Notes under the pieces: generated by a model | What the model was told of the DNA's origin: nothing | What the model saw: only the letters and a program-made list of their open reading frames with translations | The model's database searches: none | Part shown: in pieces, positions 8,011 to 16,430 of the stretch | Layout of the letters: each line of letters begins with the position of its first letter | Numbering within the stretch: position 1 is the stretch's first letter | Source: a virus | Strand: one strand, 5' to 3' | IMG/VR virus record: IMGVR_UViG_3300042522_000315 | Coordinates: 20,105 to 84,104 of that record | Length of the DNA stretch: 64,000 nucleotides | Position numbers and translations under genes: made by a program

Positions 8011-9308
8011 CGGATGAAATTGTGATTAAAGAAGAAGCTAAGACTGTAGACCCATTGCTTGAAGCTCAATGGGATGAGTGGATTGCAAGTAATGATACTA
8101 GCGAAATTGAATGTCTAGGAGACGATGAGCTAAAACAGAAGCTGATTTCAGAGCTTTCTGAAGTGTCTCAGATGACAGTTGGTGAGTACACCCTTTATCA
8201 GAAGTGGTGTGAATTCCAACGAGAGTATCCTTCTCATGAAGTTTCAACTCTTTTTGGTGTTGAAAAGCAACTCGTCAATATTGATGATGAGCAATACATC
8301 AAGAATATCAAGAACAATATCTGGAGACCTGAAACGACAGAAGACTACATGAAGCTTGAACCAGTCTTGGTTTATACAGGCAAGAATCCTGAGCTATCTC
8401 GCGTATGGAATACTATCAGAACATTCACTTCGACAATGAAGAACTCTTCTAACATTGGTCGTAATCTGAATTACATTGTTCAGGATAATGTAACAGGTAA
8501 GTATCTTGGTGTCATCTGCGTGTCTTCAGACTATCTTGATCTGACTCCTAGAGACCAGTTCATTGGTTGGTCGAGAGAGAAGAAGACACAAGGTCATATG
8601 ATTAACTTCACAGCAGTAGGTTCTACACTAGTACCATTGCAGCCGCTTGGCTTCAATGCTGTTGGTGGAAAACTTATGGCTCTTCTTTCTATTTCAGATG
8701 AAGTGCAGAATAGATGGAAAGAACTCTATGGTGACAGACTAGTAGGTGTCTCTACCACATCACTCTATGGTAAAGACAAGCTTGGTGGTCTAAGTCAGTA
8801 TGATAATTTGAAGCACTGGAAGAAGATGGGTTATTCTGCTGGGTCAATTTCATATGAAGTTACAAAAGATACGGAGAAGCTTCTACTCGACTGGCTGAAG
8901 AAGAATTATACGCGCAAGTATTTTGAATGGTACATCGCAAAGAATCCATCAGGTCAGCCTTACAAGAGAGACCATAGAAATAGATCTAGAGTGTTTGCAT
9001 ATTCAAAACTCTCTATTCCTAAAGATGTGGTTTCTACGGCGCATCAGAGAGGTATTTACTTCTCATTGCTCTATGAGAATGGTTGTGAGTTTTTGAGGGG
9101 TGATATCAAAGAGAGTGAACTGAAGAAGTCTTTTGATACATCATATGAATATCTGACCAAACTTTGGAAAGAGAAGTATGCAGCAAAGAGGCTTCGCTCT
9201 TTAATCGAACAAAATCGTATGACCAACGAGACTTTGTTCTATGACGACCTAAGCTACATTTCTTGGGAAGAGACAAAAGAACGCTATCTGAACCAAGTTG
9301 GTCGATAA
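8007..9308 (+). CDS. DUF4338 / DruA-like protein
   Basis: 433 aa. Around residues 165-215 the block YLGVICVSSDYLDLTPRD then QFIGWSRE, followed by an NFTAVGSTLVPLQPLG stretch, matches the RD-x(3)-GW core of DUF4338. That is the family of DruA from the Druantia anti-phage system. The C-terminal half is basic and aromatic-rich. Known: DruA is one component of a bacterial defence system of unknown biochemistry. Inferred: a phage gene coupled to gp46/47 (ATGA overlap) could act in DNA processing or counter-defence. Assignment is by motif only. Confidence 0.55.
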   Translation: MTDEIVIKEEAKTVDPLLEAQWDEWIASNDTSEIECLGDDELKQKLISELSEVSQMTVGEYTLYQKWCEFQREYPSHEVSTLFGVEKQLVNIDDEQYIKNIKNNIWRPETTEDYMKLEPVLVYTGKNPELSRVWNTIRTFTSTMKNSSNIGRNLNYIVQDNVTGKYLGVICVSSDYLDLTPRDQFIGWSREKKTQGHMINFTAVGSTLVPLQPLGFNAVGGKLMALLSISDEVQNRWKELYGDRLVGVSTTSLYGKDKLGGLSQYDNLKHWKKMGYSAGSISYEVTKDTEKLLLDWLKKNYTRKYFEWYIAKNPSGQPYKRDHRNRSRVFAYSKLSIPKDVVSTAHQRGIYFSLLYENGCEFLRGDIKESELKKSFDTSYEYLTKLWKEKYAAKRLRSLIEQNRMTNETLFYDDLSYISWEETKERYLNQVGR

Positions 9309-9381
9309 AAAACTACAACTTCCAGTCATATTACGTGCTAAACCACTGTAATCCAACATAAAACTTTTTTTTGGAAATGGC

Positions 9382-9409
9382 TTGCAATACGAACCAACTC
9401 CTGTATATT
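9382..9409 (+). promoter_or_regulatory. sigma70-like promoter for the CobT-like gene
   Basis: TTGCAA 9382-9387 and TATATT 9404-9409, 16-nt spacer, ending 7 nt before the ATG at 9417. The mRNA would have almost no leader, and no good ribosome site is visible. Confidence 0.6.
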
Positions 9410-9416
9410 CACTCAC

Positions 9417-11594
9417 ATGACAAACACTCTTGCACATACAGTATCTCACGAAGCCCAGAGCCAGCTTGCAAAGCTGCTGGCCATGGAAAACATCACTGTT
9501 CAGCATCAAGCATCTGCAAAGACTGCGATGTTTGATGTTAAGAACCGCGTTCTTATTCTGCCCGTCTGGCGCGAAATGTCTAAGCCTCTCTATGACATGC
9601 TTGTCATTCATGAGGTCGGACATGCTCTCGACACTCCTATGTTTCTTGATGACATTGAAGCTATCTCTAAGAAGCTTAATGCTCGTGTCGCTGTTGTCAA
9701 AGATTTCTTCAACGTTATTGAAGATGCTCGAATTGACAAGCGTCAGAAGCGCCGCTATCCCGGCTCTCGCCGCGACTACATCAAGGGTTATGCTGAACTG
9801 ATCGAAAAAGATTTTTTCGGTACTGCTTCGCGTGACGTTAATTCGATGACTTTCATTGATCGTATCAACATCTACTTCAAGGGTGGTGCGCTCTCTGGTA
9901 TTCGGTTTTCGAATGAAGAGAAGGCTTTCATCTCTCGCATTGAAAATGCTGAGACTGTTGAAGAAGTCTACACTCTTGTTGAAGATGTATATAACTTCAG
10001 CAAAACTTCTCAGTCTGAAAATCAGGAAGAACCTGGTGATGCTGATGCTGATGTTGAAATTGAAATTGACTTTGACGAAGATTTCGAAGGTAATTTCAGC
10101 AGCGGTTCTGATACTGATGAAGATGAAGAAGCTTATTCTTCGAATGGTGCTTCTGATGAAGAAGCTGATGATGATGAAGATTCCGATGAGGATGCATCTC
10201 CAGATGCATTCGGTGACACTGATGGTGACATTAATGCTGGCTCTTCGAAAGAGAGCTACGTTGATGAAGTCGAATCTCCTGAGACTGAAAAAGCTTGGCA
10301 GAAGAAGCAGGAAGAACTTCTTGCAAATTCTAATATCAACTACGTTTATGTGACTATTCCTCGTCCGAGCAATATCAATGACATTGTTGATGACTACAAG
10401 ATTGTTCACAAGCAGATGAGTTCATCTCTTGCTGCTTGTGCAGGTTCTGCTTGGTTGATGTCAGTGCGTGAAGAACTGAATGCTTTCCGTGTTTCTGAAA
10501 ATGCGACCATCTCTTACATGGTCAAAGAATTTGAAATGCGTAAGTCTGCCGATGAATATCGCCGCACTGCTACTGGTAAGACTGGTGCCATTGATATGAA
10601 CAAGCTTCACTCTTACAAGTATAACGACGATCTCTTCCGCCGTATCACCACTGTATCAGAAGGTAAAAATCACGGCTTCGTGATGTTTGTTGATTGGTCT
10701 GGTTCTATGGAACATCATCTTAAGAATACTTTGAAGCAGATGTTCTCACTGGTTTGGTTCTGCAAGCGAGTGCAGATTCCTTTTGAAGTCTACTCGTTCC
10801 GTTCGATCAATCAGTCTGATAACTTCAATAAGAACTTTTGTGTATACAAAAAGACCGATCTTGACTTGCGTCCGTTCAAGCTTCGCAACATTCTTTCTTC
10901 TCGGATGAATTCTGCTGAAATGAACACCGCGTTTTTCAATCTCTGGTCTTTCGCTTGTGGTGCTCATATTCGTACCGATTCATTGGGTTCTACTCCTTTG
11001 AATGATGCGATTATGGTTGCTGATCTTGTAGTGAATGCTTTCAAGAACCGCACCAAAGTTCAGGTTGTTAATACGGTCTTTCTTACTGATGGTGAGTCCG
11101 ATGGTTGTTCTTTGCATAATCAACCTCATTTCAGCCCCAAGACTAGCAAGTTCATTCTTCAAGATGAAATTACCAAGAAAGATTTCAATCTTGGTTCATC
11201 TTATGGTGGTAGTTTTTATTCAACGAAAGAAACCACTGCTACATTGCTTCGTGTACTGAAAGAACGTACCAACTGCAATCTGATTGGCTTCTATGTCTAT
11301 GGTGAAGGTTTCCGTACTATGATGCACAGCTTCTACGGCTACAACTATGATGACAAGTTTGCCAAAGAAGCGAAGAAGAGTTTTGAAGAACTTGGTTTTG
11401 TCACAGTCACGAATTCCGGCTACGATGAATACTACATTCTTCGTGCTGGTAGCTTGAACATCAAGACCAACAATCTGGTCATTGACAAGGGCATGAGCAA
11501 GGCGAAGATTGCCAAAGCTTTTCTGTCTTTCGCAGAAAAGAAGTCGGTAAATCGTGTTCTTCTTCAGCGGTTCATCAAGAAAATCGCTGCTTGA
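9417..11594 (+). CDS. CobT-like protein: metallopeptidase-type HExxH plus VWA domain
   Basis: 725 aa. HEVGH at residues 65-69 is a zinc-metallopeptidase-like motif. A strongly Asp/Glu-rich low-complexity linker occupies about 200-280. A VWA domain with a MIDAS motif (DWSGS near 425) and a later TDGESDG segment form the C-terminal half. This is the CobT architecture, usually paired with a CobS AAA+ ATPase as here. In T4-like phages cobalt-chelatase activity is unproven; a chaperone or remodelling pair is equally possible. Codon use favours CGT/CGC over AGA, unlike the phage's late genes. Confidence 0.85.
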   Translation: MTNTLAHTVSHEAQSQLAKLLAMENITVQHQASAKTAMFDVKNRVLILPVWREMSKPLYDMLVIHEVGHALDTPMFLDDIEAISKKLNARVAVVKDFFNVIEDARIDKRQKRRYPGSRRDYIKGYAELIEKDFFGTASRDVNSMTFIDRINIYFKGGALSGIRFSNEEKAFISRIENAETVEEVYTLVEDVYNFSKTSQSENQEEPGDADADVEIEIDFDEDFEGNFSSGSDTDEDEEAYSSNGASDEEADDDEDSDEDASPDAFGDTDGDINAGSSKESYVDEVESPETEKAWQKKQEELLANSNINYVYVTIPRPSNINDIVDDYKIVHKQMSSSLAACAGSAWLMSVREELNAFRVSENATISYMVKEFEMRKSADEYRRTATGKTGAIDMNKLHSYKYNDDLFRRITTVSEGKNHGFVMFVDWSGSMEHHLKNTLKQMFSLVWFCKRVQIPFEVYSFRSINQSDNFNKNFCVYKKTDLDLRPFKLRNILSSRMNSAEMNTAFFNLWSFACGAHIRTDSLGSTPLNDAIMVADLVVNAFKNRTKVQVVNTVFLTDGESDGCSLHNQPHFSPKTSKFILQDEITKKDFNLGSSYGGSFYSTKETTATLLRVLKERTNCNLIGFYVYGEGFRTMMHSFYGYNYDDKFAKEAKKSFEELGFVTVTNSGYDEYYILRAGSLNIKTNNLVIDKGMSKAKIAKAFLSFAEKKSVNRVLLQRFIKKIAA

Positions 11595-11619
11595 CATTAA
11601 CCCCTACTTCCTGTATTAT
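11591..11619 (+). promoter_or_regulatory. strong sigma70-like promoter for cobS-like gene
   Basis: TTGACA 11591-11596 (overlapping the end of the CobT-like gene) and TATTAT 11614-11619, spacer 17. The cobS ATG is at 11650 with AAAGGA about 10 nt upstream. Confidence 0.75.
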
Positions 11620-11649
11620 CTCTTTGTAACTGAGAAAGGAACATCTCTT

Positions 11650-12831
11650 ATGTCTCGTACTTCTGATCGTAGTGCTTTTCTGAATGCAGTCGAAACGATG
11701 TTTGGTGAACTTAACACAATCACTCGCGCACAGATTGTAGAAGTCTGTGAGAAGAATGATATAAAGTGGCCCGGTTGGCTCGTTTGCGACAAGTCTCTCC
11801 GCGTTGACCGTGGTGTCTACTCTCTGTCTGGTGCAGTTTCGTCCAAACCTGCTGACGCTGTTGGAAAGTCTTCTTCCATTCCTGTTGTGTCCAATGTTGA
11901 AGAGATGACTATCGCTAATCTTCACTCTACAACTGCAAACATCAATCTTGTGCCGGCGAAGGCGACTGGTTACGTTCCGTTTGGTCACTTCAATGACATT
12001 CGTTCGATCATTCGCTCTAAGCGGTTCTATCCGACTTATGTGACTGGTCTTTCTGGCAACGGTAAGACGATGATGATTGAACAGATTTGCGCCAATGAAG
12101 GTCGTGAATTGGTTCGCGCCAATATCACGAAAGAGACCGATGAAGATGATCTGATCGGTGGTTTCCGTCTTCTTGAAGGTAAGACTGTCTGGCAGAATGG
12201 TCCGGTTCTTGTTGCGATGGAACGTGGCTCTGTTCTTCTTCTTGATGAAGTCGATCTTGGTGATGCGAAACTTATGTGTCTTCAGCCGATCCTTGAAGGT
12301 AAGTCTGTCTACGTCAAGAAGATCAACAAGGTCGTGTTTCCTGCTGTTGGCTTCACGATTGTCGCCACTGCGAACACGAAGGGTAAGGGTTCTGATGATG
12401 GTCGCTTCATCGGTACCAACGTGATGAACGAAGCTTTTCTTGAGCGTTTCTCTATCACGTTTGAGCAAGAGTATCCCGCTCTCAAGGTCGAACAGAAGAT
12501 CATCAACAATGTCTTCGCTGAGAATGGTATTGAAGCCAAAGATTTTGCTGACAAGTTGGTGCAGTGGGCTGATGTAATTCGCAAGAGCTTCTACGAAGGC
12601 GCTGTGTCTGATATCATCTCTACTCGCCGTCTGGTTCATATCGCTCAAGCTTACACCATCTTCGGTCAAGATCGTGAGAAGTCAATCAAGTTGTGTCTGA
12701 ACCGCTTCGACATTGATACCAAGAACTCGTTTCTTGATCTTTACATGAAGCTTGATGACACTCTTGCTCCCAAGACTGAAGCGGCAGAAAAAGAAGCTGA
12801 AAAGCTCGCCGATCAAGAAATTGCTTTCTAA
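11650..12831 (+). CDS. CobS-like AAA+ ATPase (MoxR type)
   Basis: 393 aa. A short N-terminal domain (about 1-90) precedes the AAA+ core: Walker A TGLSGNGKTMM near residue 135, Walker B SVLLLDEVDLGD near 197, and a sensor segment VATANTKGKGSDDGRF. It presumably remodels a partner through the VWA/MIDAS of the CobT-like protein next door, the usual MoxR-VWA arrangement. The start at 11650 is chosen for its ribosome site and because the promoter lies inside the upstream in-frame extension. Confidence 0.9.
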   Translation: MSRTSDRSAFLNAVETMFGELNTITRAQIVEVCEKNDIKWPGWLVCDKSLRVDRGVYSLSGAVSSKPADAVGKSSSIPVVSNVEEMTIANLHSTTANINLVPAKATGYVPFGHFNDIRSIIRSKRFYPTYVTGLSGNGKTMMIEQICANEGRELVRANITKETDEDDLIGGFRLLEGKTVWQNGPVLVAMERGSVLLLDEVDLGDAKLMCLQPILEGKSVYVKKINKVVFPAVGFTIVATANTKGKGSDDGRFIGTNVMNEAFLERFSITFEQEYPALKVEQKIINNVFAENGIEAKDFADKLVQWADVIRKSFYEGAVSDIISTRRLVHIAQAYTIFGQDREKSIKLCLNRFDIDTKNSFLDLYMKLDDTLAPKTEAAEKEAEKLADQEIAF

Positions 12832-12840
12832 GTTCTAAAA

Positions 12841-12875
12841 ACTGGTGAGACGTAATGCTACCGCGTCTCACCAGT
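12841..12875 (+). terminator. perfect 12-bp hairpin after cobS (possible terminator)
   Basis: ACTGGTGAGACG at 12841-12852 pairs with its exact complement at 12864-12875. There is no T-run after it, so it may be an RNA 3'-stabilising or processing hairpin rather than a full intrinsic terminator. Confidence 0.55.
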
Positions 12876-12912
12876 CTAATATCACGGTAGCGTTTATTAT
12901 GGAGAAAATTGA

Positions 12913-13125
12913 ATGTCTCAGATTTCTAAGGTTGCTAAGTATCTTCTTACCAATGCCAAGCGCAATGGTCTTACTGCTTCAATGATTGCTCGTGGTACTG
13001 GTGTTCCTCGTACCAACGTCATGAAGCGCATTCATGATCTTCGTGTTAACGAAGGTTTTGATATCGTGGCTGACCGCCGTCAGGTCAATGGTAAGAGCAA
13101 GGTTTATTATCGCTTCGCAGCCTAA
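12913..13125 (+). CDS. small winged-helix/HTH DNA-binding protein
   Basis: 70 aa. LTASMIARGTGVPRTNVMKRIHDLR is a helix-turn-helix followed by a wing-like stretch (VADRRQVNGKSKVYYRF), as in small MarR/ArsR-like or DNA-binding replication-terminator folds. It is a likely transcriptional regulator. It stands alone between a hairpin upstream and a strong terminator downstream, so it is probably transcribed separately. GGAG ribosome site. Confidence 0.75.
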   Translation: MSQISKVAKYLLTNAKRNGLTASMIARGTGVPRTNVMKRIHDLRVNEGFDIVADRRQVNGKSKVYYRFAA

Positions 13126-13143
13126 TAATATGTGAAGTCTATC

Positions 13144-13174
13144 AAAGGGACGCTATATACTAGCGTCCCTTTTT
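13144..13174 (+). terminator. intrinsic terminator with TATACT in loop
   Basis: AAAGGGACGCTA (13144-13155), loop tatac, complement (13161-13172) and a T run to 13174. TATACT at 13156-13161 could double as a -10 box; the -35 candidate (GTGAAG) is poor. The next gene starts 17 nt later with GGAG. Confidence 0.75.
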
Positions 13175-13190
13175 ACTATGGAGTTTTCTT

Positions 13191-14084
13191 ATGGAATTGA
13201 CTATTAAGCTTGAAGATTTGAGAAAGGCAAAGTTGTTTGTTGCCACACCAATGTATGGTGGACAGAACAACGGACTCTACATGAAGGCTTGTCTTGACTT
13301 ACAGGGCATCTGTATGCAGAACGGCATTGAGATCCGCTTCTCTTTTCTGTTCAATGAATCCCTGATCACCCGCGCTCGAAACTACCTTGTAGATGAATTC
13401 TTGCGTTCTGGGTACACTCATCTACTTTTTATCGACTCTGACATTCACTTCGATCCGCAAGATATTCTTGCTCTGATTGCACTGAATAAGGACATAATTG
13501 GAGCGCCGTACCCTAAGAAGTCTATCAACTGGAAGAACATAGCAGCGGCTATGGTAAAAGACCCCACCGTTGCTCCTGGTGTCTTGGACATGCTGGTAGG
13601 TGACTATGTGTTCAATCCCGTGCCTGGCACCAAGCAGTTCAGAGTTACAGAGCCTCTTGAGGTCATGGAGATTGGTACTGGCTTCATGATGGTGAAGAGA
13701 GAAGTCTTTGATAAGTTCAAGGATGCTTATCCAAAGCAGAACTACAAGCCAGACCACGTTGGACAGGCAAACTTTGACGGTTCTAGGTACATTCATGCGT
13801 ACTTTGATACTGTGATCGACAACGGCTACACCTACGATGATCTATATGCACTCATTGTCAGGTCTTCTGCTGGAGAAAATGTATCAGAAGACGCCAAGAA
13901 GATGATTGAGATTGAAAAGACCGCTTCACACCGCTATCTATCAGAAGATTATATGTTCTGTCAGTATGCAAGACGAATTGGACTTCAGGTCTGGTTGTGT
14001 CCTTGGATGAAGACGCAGCACATCGGTACGTTTGCTTTCACTGGTAACATGCAGGCAATTGCTCAACATACAGGAAACCTCTAA
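13191..14084 (+). CDS. glycosyltransferase-like protein (GT-A fold)
   Basis: 297 aa. KLFVATPMYGG at the N-terminus, an RARNYLVDEFL segment near residue 62 and the metal-binding FIDSDIHFDP near 80 fit phage and host GT-A glycosyltransferase-like proteins. A later EIGTGFMMVKREVF block is typical of the acceptor side. The substrate is unknown. It is joined to the dNMP kinase by an A/ATG overlap, so DNA-base or nucleotide-linked sugar transfer is one possibility (inference). Confidence 0.65.
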   Translation: MELTIKLEDLRKAKLFVATPMYGGQNNGLYMKACLDLQGICMQNGIEIRFSFLFNESLITRARNYLVDEFLRSGYTHLLFIDSDIHFDPQDILALIALNKDIIGAPYPKKSINWKNIAAAMVKDPTVAPGVLDMLVGDYVFNPVPGTKQFRVTEPLEVMEIGTGFMMVKREVFDKFKDAYPKQNYKPDHVGQANFDGSRYIHAYFDTVIDNGYTYDDLYALIVRSSAGENVSEDAKKMIEIEKTASHRYLSEDYMFCQYARRIGLQVWLCPWMKTQHIGTFAFTGNMQAIAQHTGNL

Positions 14085-14725
14085 TGATTATTGGTGTAGT
14101 TGGATTTATTGGTTCAGGTAAGGGTACTGTTGCAGATGTACTTGTGAACAAATATTCTTTTCACAAGCTCTCTTTTGCTGACACTGTAAAGGATGCTACA
14201 GCGGCCATCTTCGGATGGCCGCGTGGTCTTCTAGAAGGTGATACAGATGAAAGTCGTGCATGGCGAGAAATTCCAGATGAATGGTGGTCAAAGAGATTTG
14301 GTTACAACATTTCTCCTCGTCTTGCTCTACAGATGATGGGCACTGAAGCAGGTCGTGATGTCTTCCATAAAGACTTGTGGGTCTATTCACTTGAACGTAA
14401 GATGGAACTATATCCTAATGTAGTTATTGCTGACGTTCGTTTTCCAAACGAAATCAAGTTCATTCAAGATAAGGGTGGCTTTGTAATTCGTGTGAAGCGC
14501 GGCCTTGACCCTGAGTGGTATGATGTTGCTTATCATGCCAACAAAGAAGGTAATACTGATCTGATGATTGATTATCCAATTCACTATTCTGAGTGGGCAT
14601 GGATTGGTTCAATCATGGATCATGAACTGCATAACACAGGAACTGTTTCCATGCTTGAAGGTGATGTGGCTCACATGCTAAAAGTCTTTACAGGTCCACG
14701 AAATCCTGCTAACATTGCAGCTTAA
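14084..14725 (+). CDS. 1: deoxynucleoside monophosphate kinase (gp1-like)
   Basis: 213 aa. P-loop GFIGSGKGTVADVL at residues 7-20; LALQMMGTEAGRDVF and VVIADVRFPNEI are the conserved dNMP-kinase blocks. In T4 gp1 phosphorylates dTMP, dGMP and modified dCMP to diphosphates for phage DNA synthesis. It lies directly before the sliding clamp gene. Confidence 0.85.
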   Translation: MIIGVVGFIGSGKGTVADVLVNKYSFHKLSFADTVKDATAAIFGWPRGLLEGDTDESRAWREIPDEWWSKRFGYNISPRLALQMMGTEAGRDVFHKDLWVYSLERKMELYPNVVIADVRFPNEIKFIQDKGGFVIRVKRGLDPEWYDVAYHANKEGNTDLMIDYPIHYSEWAWIGSIMDHELHNTGTVSMLEGDVAHMLKVFTGPRNPANIAA

Positions 14726-14742
14726 CTATAAGGAGTTATATT

Positions 14743-15408
14743 ATGAAGTTTAGTGAAGACACTCTTGTTGTTCTAAAGAATTTTGCTTCAATCAATTCAG
14801 GTCTTGTCCTCAATAAAGGAAATGTACAGAGAACGATTTCTTCTGAGAAGTCGGTTCTTGCTGAAGCAACTTTTGAAGAATCTATTCCGTTTCAGCTTGG
14901 CATCTATGATTTCAACCAGTTCTTAGGTAACGTCTCAGCACTGGGTGATGCCGAACTGACTTTTTATGATAATCGAATTGTGATGAGTGACGGTGAAATC
15001 GAATTGAATTATTACTCATCGCCGACTAGCAACATCATCAGTCCGCCAGATAAGGAACTGAAGATGAAGAAGGTTGATGCTTCGTTCGTATTGACCAATA
15101 ATGTTTTACAGAAGTTTCTTCGTCTTGCTGCAATGAATAATTTCAGCAACATCTCTTTGATTGGTAAAGATGGTGAAATCAGACTGCACACACATATCAA
15201 GAATGTTGATACATCAAACTATGCGTCAATCAAGTTGAATGATTATAACGGTGAAGATTTCGCTGCCACATTCAAGGTTGAGAACATCAAGCTTCTTCCT
15301 GCTGATTATGATGTAGAGATTGAGTTTGGTGCGTTTGCAAAGTTCACTTGCAGAAGTGGCATCTTTAAGGACAAGATCAGGTATTTCATCGCATTGGAGG
15401 CAAAGTAA
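14743..15408 (+). CDS. 45: gp45 sliding clamp
   Basis: 221 aa (T4: 228). The pattern of two similar clamp halves, FIG-x-YDFNQFLGNVSAL in the first and a C-terminal DKIRYFIALEAK, identifies the gp45 processivity clamp. It tethers polymerase gp43 and activates late promoters with gp55. AAGGAG ribosome site 10 nt upstream; stop/start overlap with the next gene. Confidence 0.88.
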   Translation: MKFSEDTLVVLKNFASINSGLVLNKGNVQRTISSEKSVLAEATFEESIPFQLGIYDFNQFLGNVSALGDAELTFYDNRIVMSDGEIELNYYSSPTSNIISPPDKELKMKKVDASFVLTNNVLQKFLRLAAMNNFSNISLIGKDGEIRLHTHIKNVDTSNYASIKLNDYNGEDFAATFKVENIKLLPADYDVEIEFGAFAKFTCRSGIFKDKIRYFIALEAK

Positions 15409-15695
15409 TGAGCGGTATTGGACACAATCAGCAGAACTATGTTAGCATTTCATCTCTCACGAATGAACAGAAGGATCGCCTTCGCAATTCAATCCGTGAA
15501 TTGAATGATAGTATGACACGGATTGCATCTGAGAGAGATTTCCAGAAGACAGCTATTGATGATGTCTCTGAAAAGACTGGTGTTGATAAGAAGACTATTC
15601 GTCGCATGGCTAAGGTCTACTTCAAGGCAAACTATGCACAAGAGCAAGAAGATCAGCGCCGCTTCGAAGAGTTCTATGATGGAGTCATGAAGTAA
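15408..15695 (+). CDS. DsbA/GapR-like DNA-binding protein
   Basis: 95 aa. It begins MSGIGHNQ, a start often seen in alphaproteobacterial GapR and phage proteins. A coiled helical region follows and the end resembles T4 DsbA (MAKVYFKANYAQEQ...EEFYDGVMK). DsbA/GapR-type proteins bind AT-rich or overtwisted double-stranded DNA; T4 DsbA stimulates late transcription. The position behind gp45 agrees. Assignment is by pattern only. Confidence 0.6.
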   Translation: MSGIGHNQQNYVSISSLTNEQKDRLRNSIRELNDSMTRIASERDFQKTAIDDVSEKTGVDKKTIRRMAKVYFKANYAQEQEDQRRFEEFYDGVMK

Positions 15696-16180
15696 TGCCA
15701 ACTGACTTGTATGGTGACACATACATGAGTTACCGAGATGTGGCCAGGAAACTGGTCACACTTGGTATCAGAAAGCCATTTTATCAGATGCATATTGATG
15801 CTGATAACATCATCTCATACAGCGTTGCTGGTAATAATCAAAAAGTATCTTTGAACCACGCTGGAATTTATGTGATCTACAGAAAGCTTGATAACAAGCT
15901 AGAAGCACTGTACACTGGACATTCAAACAACAGCATTGCCCAGCGCATCTATAGATTTATCAAAGAACTTCAAGATAGATCACGAGATGATGAAGATCAC
16001 TATGCAGCAAAGAAAGCGAGACAACATGGTGTGAAATCGACCGACACTTTCATGATTAAAGTTTTACACAGAGATGAAATTCCAACATTTGAGAATTTCA
16101 AATATGATATGAATAGAGTTGATGAGTGTGTCGCAGCATTGCTAAAAACACGCTATAATGAAAGATTGATCTATGACTGA
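15695..16180 (+). CDS. GIY-YIG-fold protein in the clamp/clamp-loader operon
   Basis: 161 aa. Residues 50-85 read AGIYVIYRKLDNKLEALYTGHS then IAQRIYRF. This matches the GIY-YIG nuclease core, with a YTG in the second strand and a conserved Arg in the helix. No NUMOD repeats are present, so it does not look like a homing endonuclease. It may be a structure-specific or regulatory nuclease. Embedded between gp45 and gp44 with overlapping ends. Confidence 0.55.
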   Translation: MPTDLYGDTYMSYRDVARKLVTLGIRKPFYQMHIDADNIISYSVAGNNQKVSLNHAGIYVIYRKLDNKLEALYTGHSNNSIAQRIYRFIKELQDRSRDDEDHYAAKKARQHGVKSTDTFMIKVLHRDEIPTFENFKYDMNRVDECVAALLKTRYNERLIYD

Positions 16181-16430
16181 AGAAGAGAAAAGAAAACAGA
16201 CTGTAGAACGTATGGCTGAACTCATGGTGCCAATTGACAATGCAATCATGATGAGCGATAATGTTCTAGATGTCCTAATGCTTGCATCAAACATGCTAGT
16301 GACCGCCAAAGAAATCTACATTCAAAATATTGGTGGTGCTGGTGCCAAAGAACTCTTTCAGAACATGACGGATAAAATTGATGAACGAATCCTTCCTATG
16401 GGTCGAAAAGTATCGCCCTCAAAAGATTAA
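16173..16430 (+). CDS. small helical protein, unknown
   Basis: 85 aa, all-helical in appearance (MTEEEKRKQTVERMAELM; NAIMMSDNVLDVLMLASN). It overlaps the gene before by 8 nt and gene 44 by 50 nt. No family recognised; co-expressed with the clamp loader. Confidence 0.65.
   Translation: MTEEEKRKQTVERMAELMVPIDNAIMMSDNVLDVLMLASNMLVTAKEIYIQNIGGAGAKELFQNMTDKIDERILPMGRKVSPSKD

Noticed and set aside
9249-10409. 386-codon open frame antisense to the CobT-like gene
   Set aside because: Its openness comes from the Asp/Glu-rich codon pattern of the sense strand; no ribosome site, no motif, and the sense gene is clearly real.
11575-12669. 364-codon frame antisense to the CobS-like gene
   Set aside because: Mirror of a strong AAA+ gene with regular codon bias; no start signals or recognisable protein.
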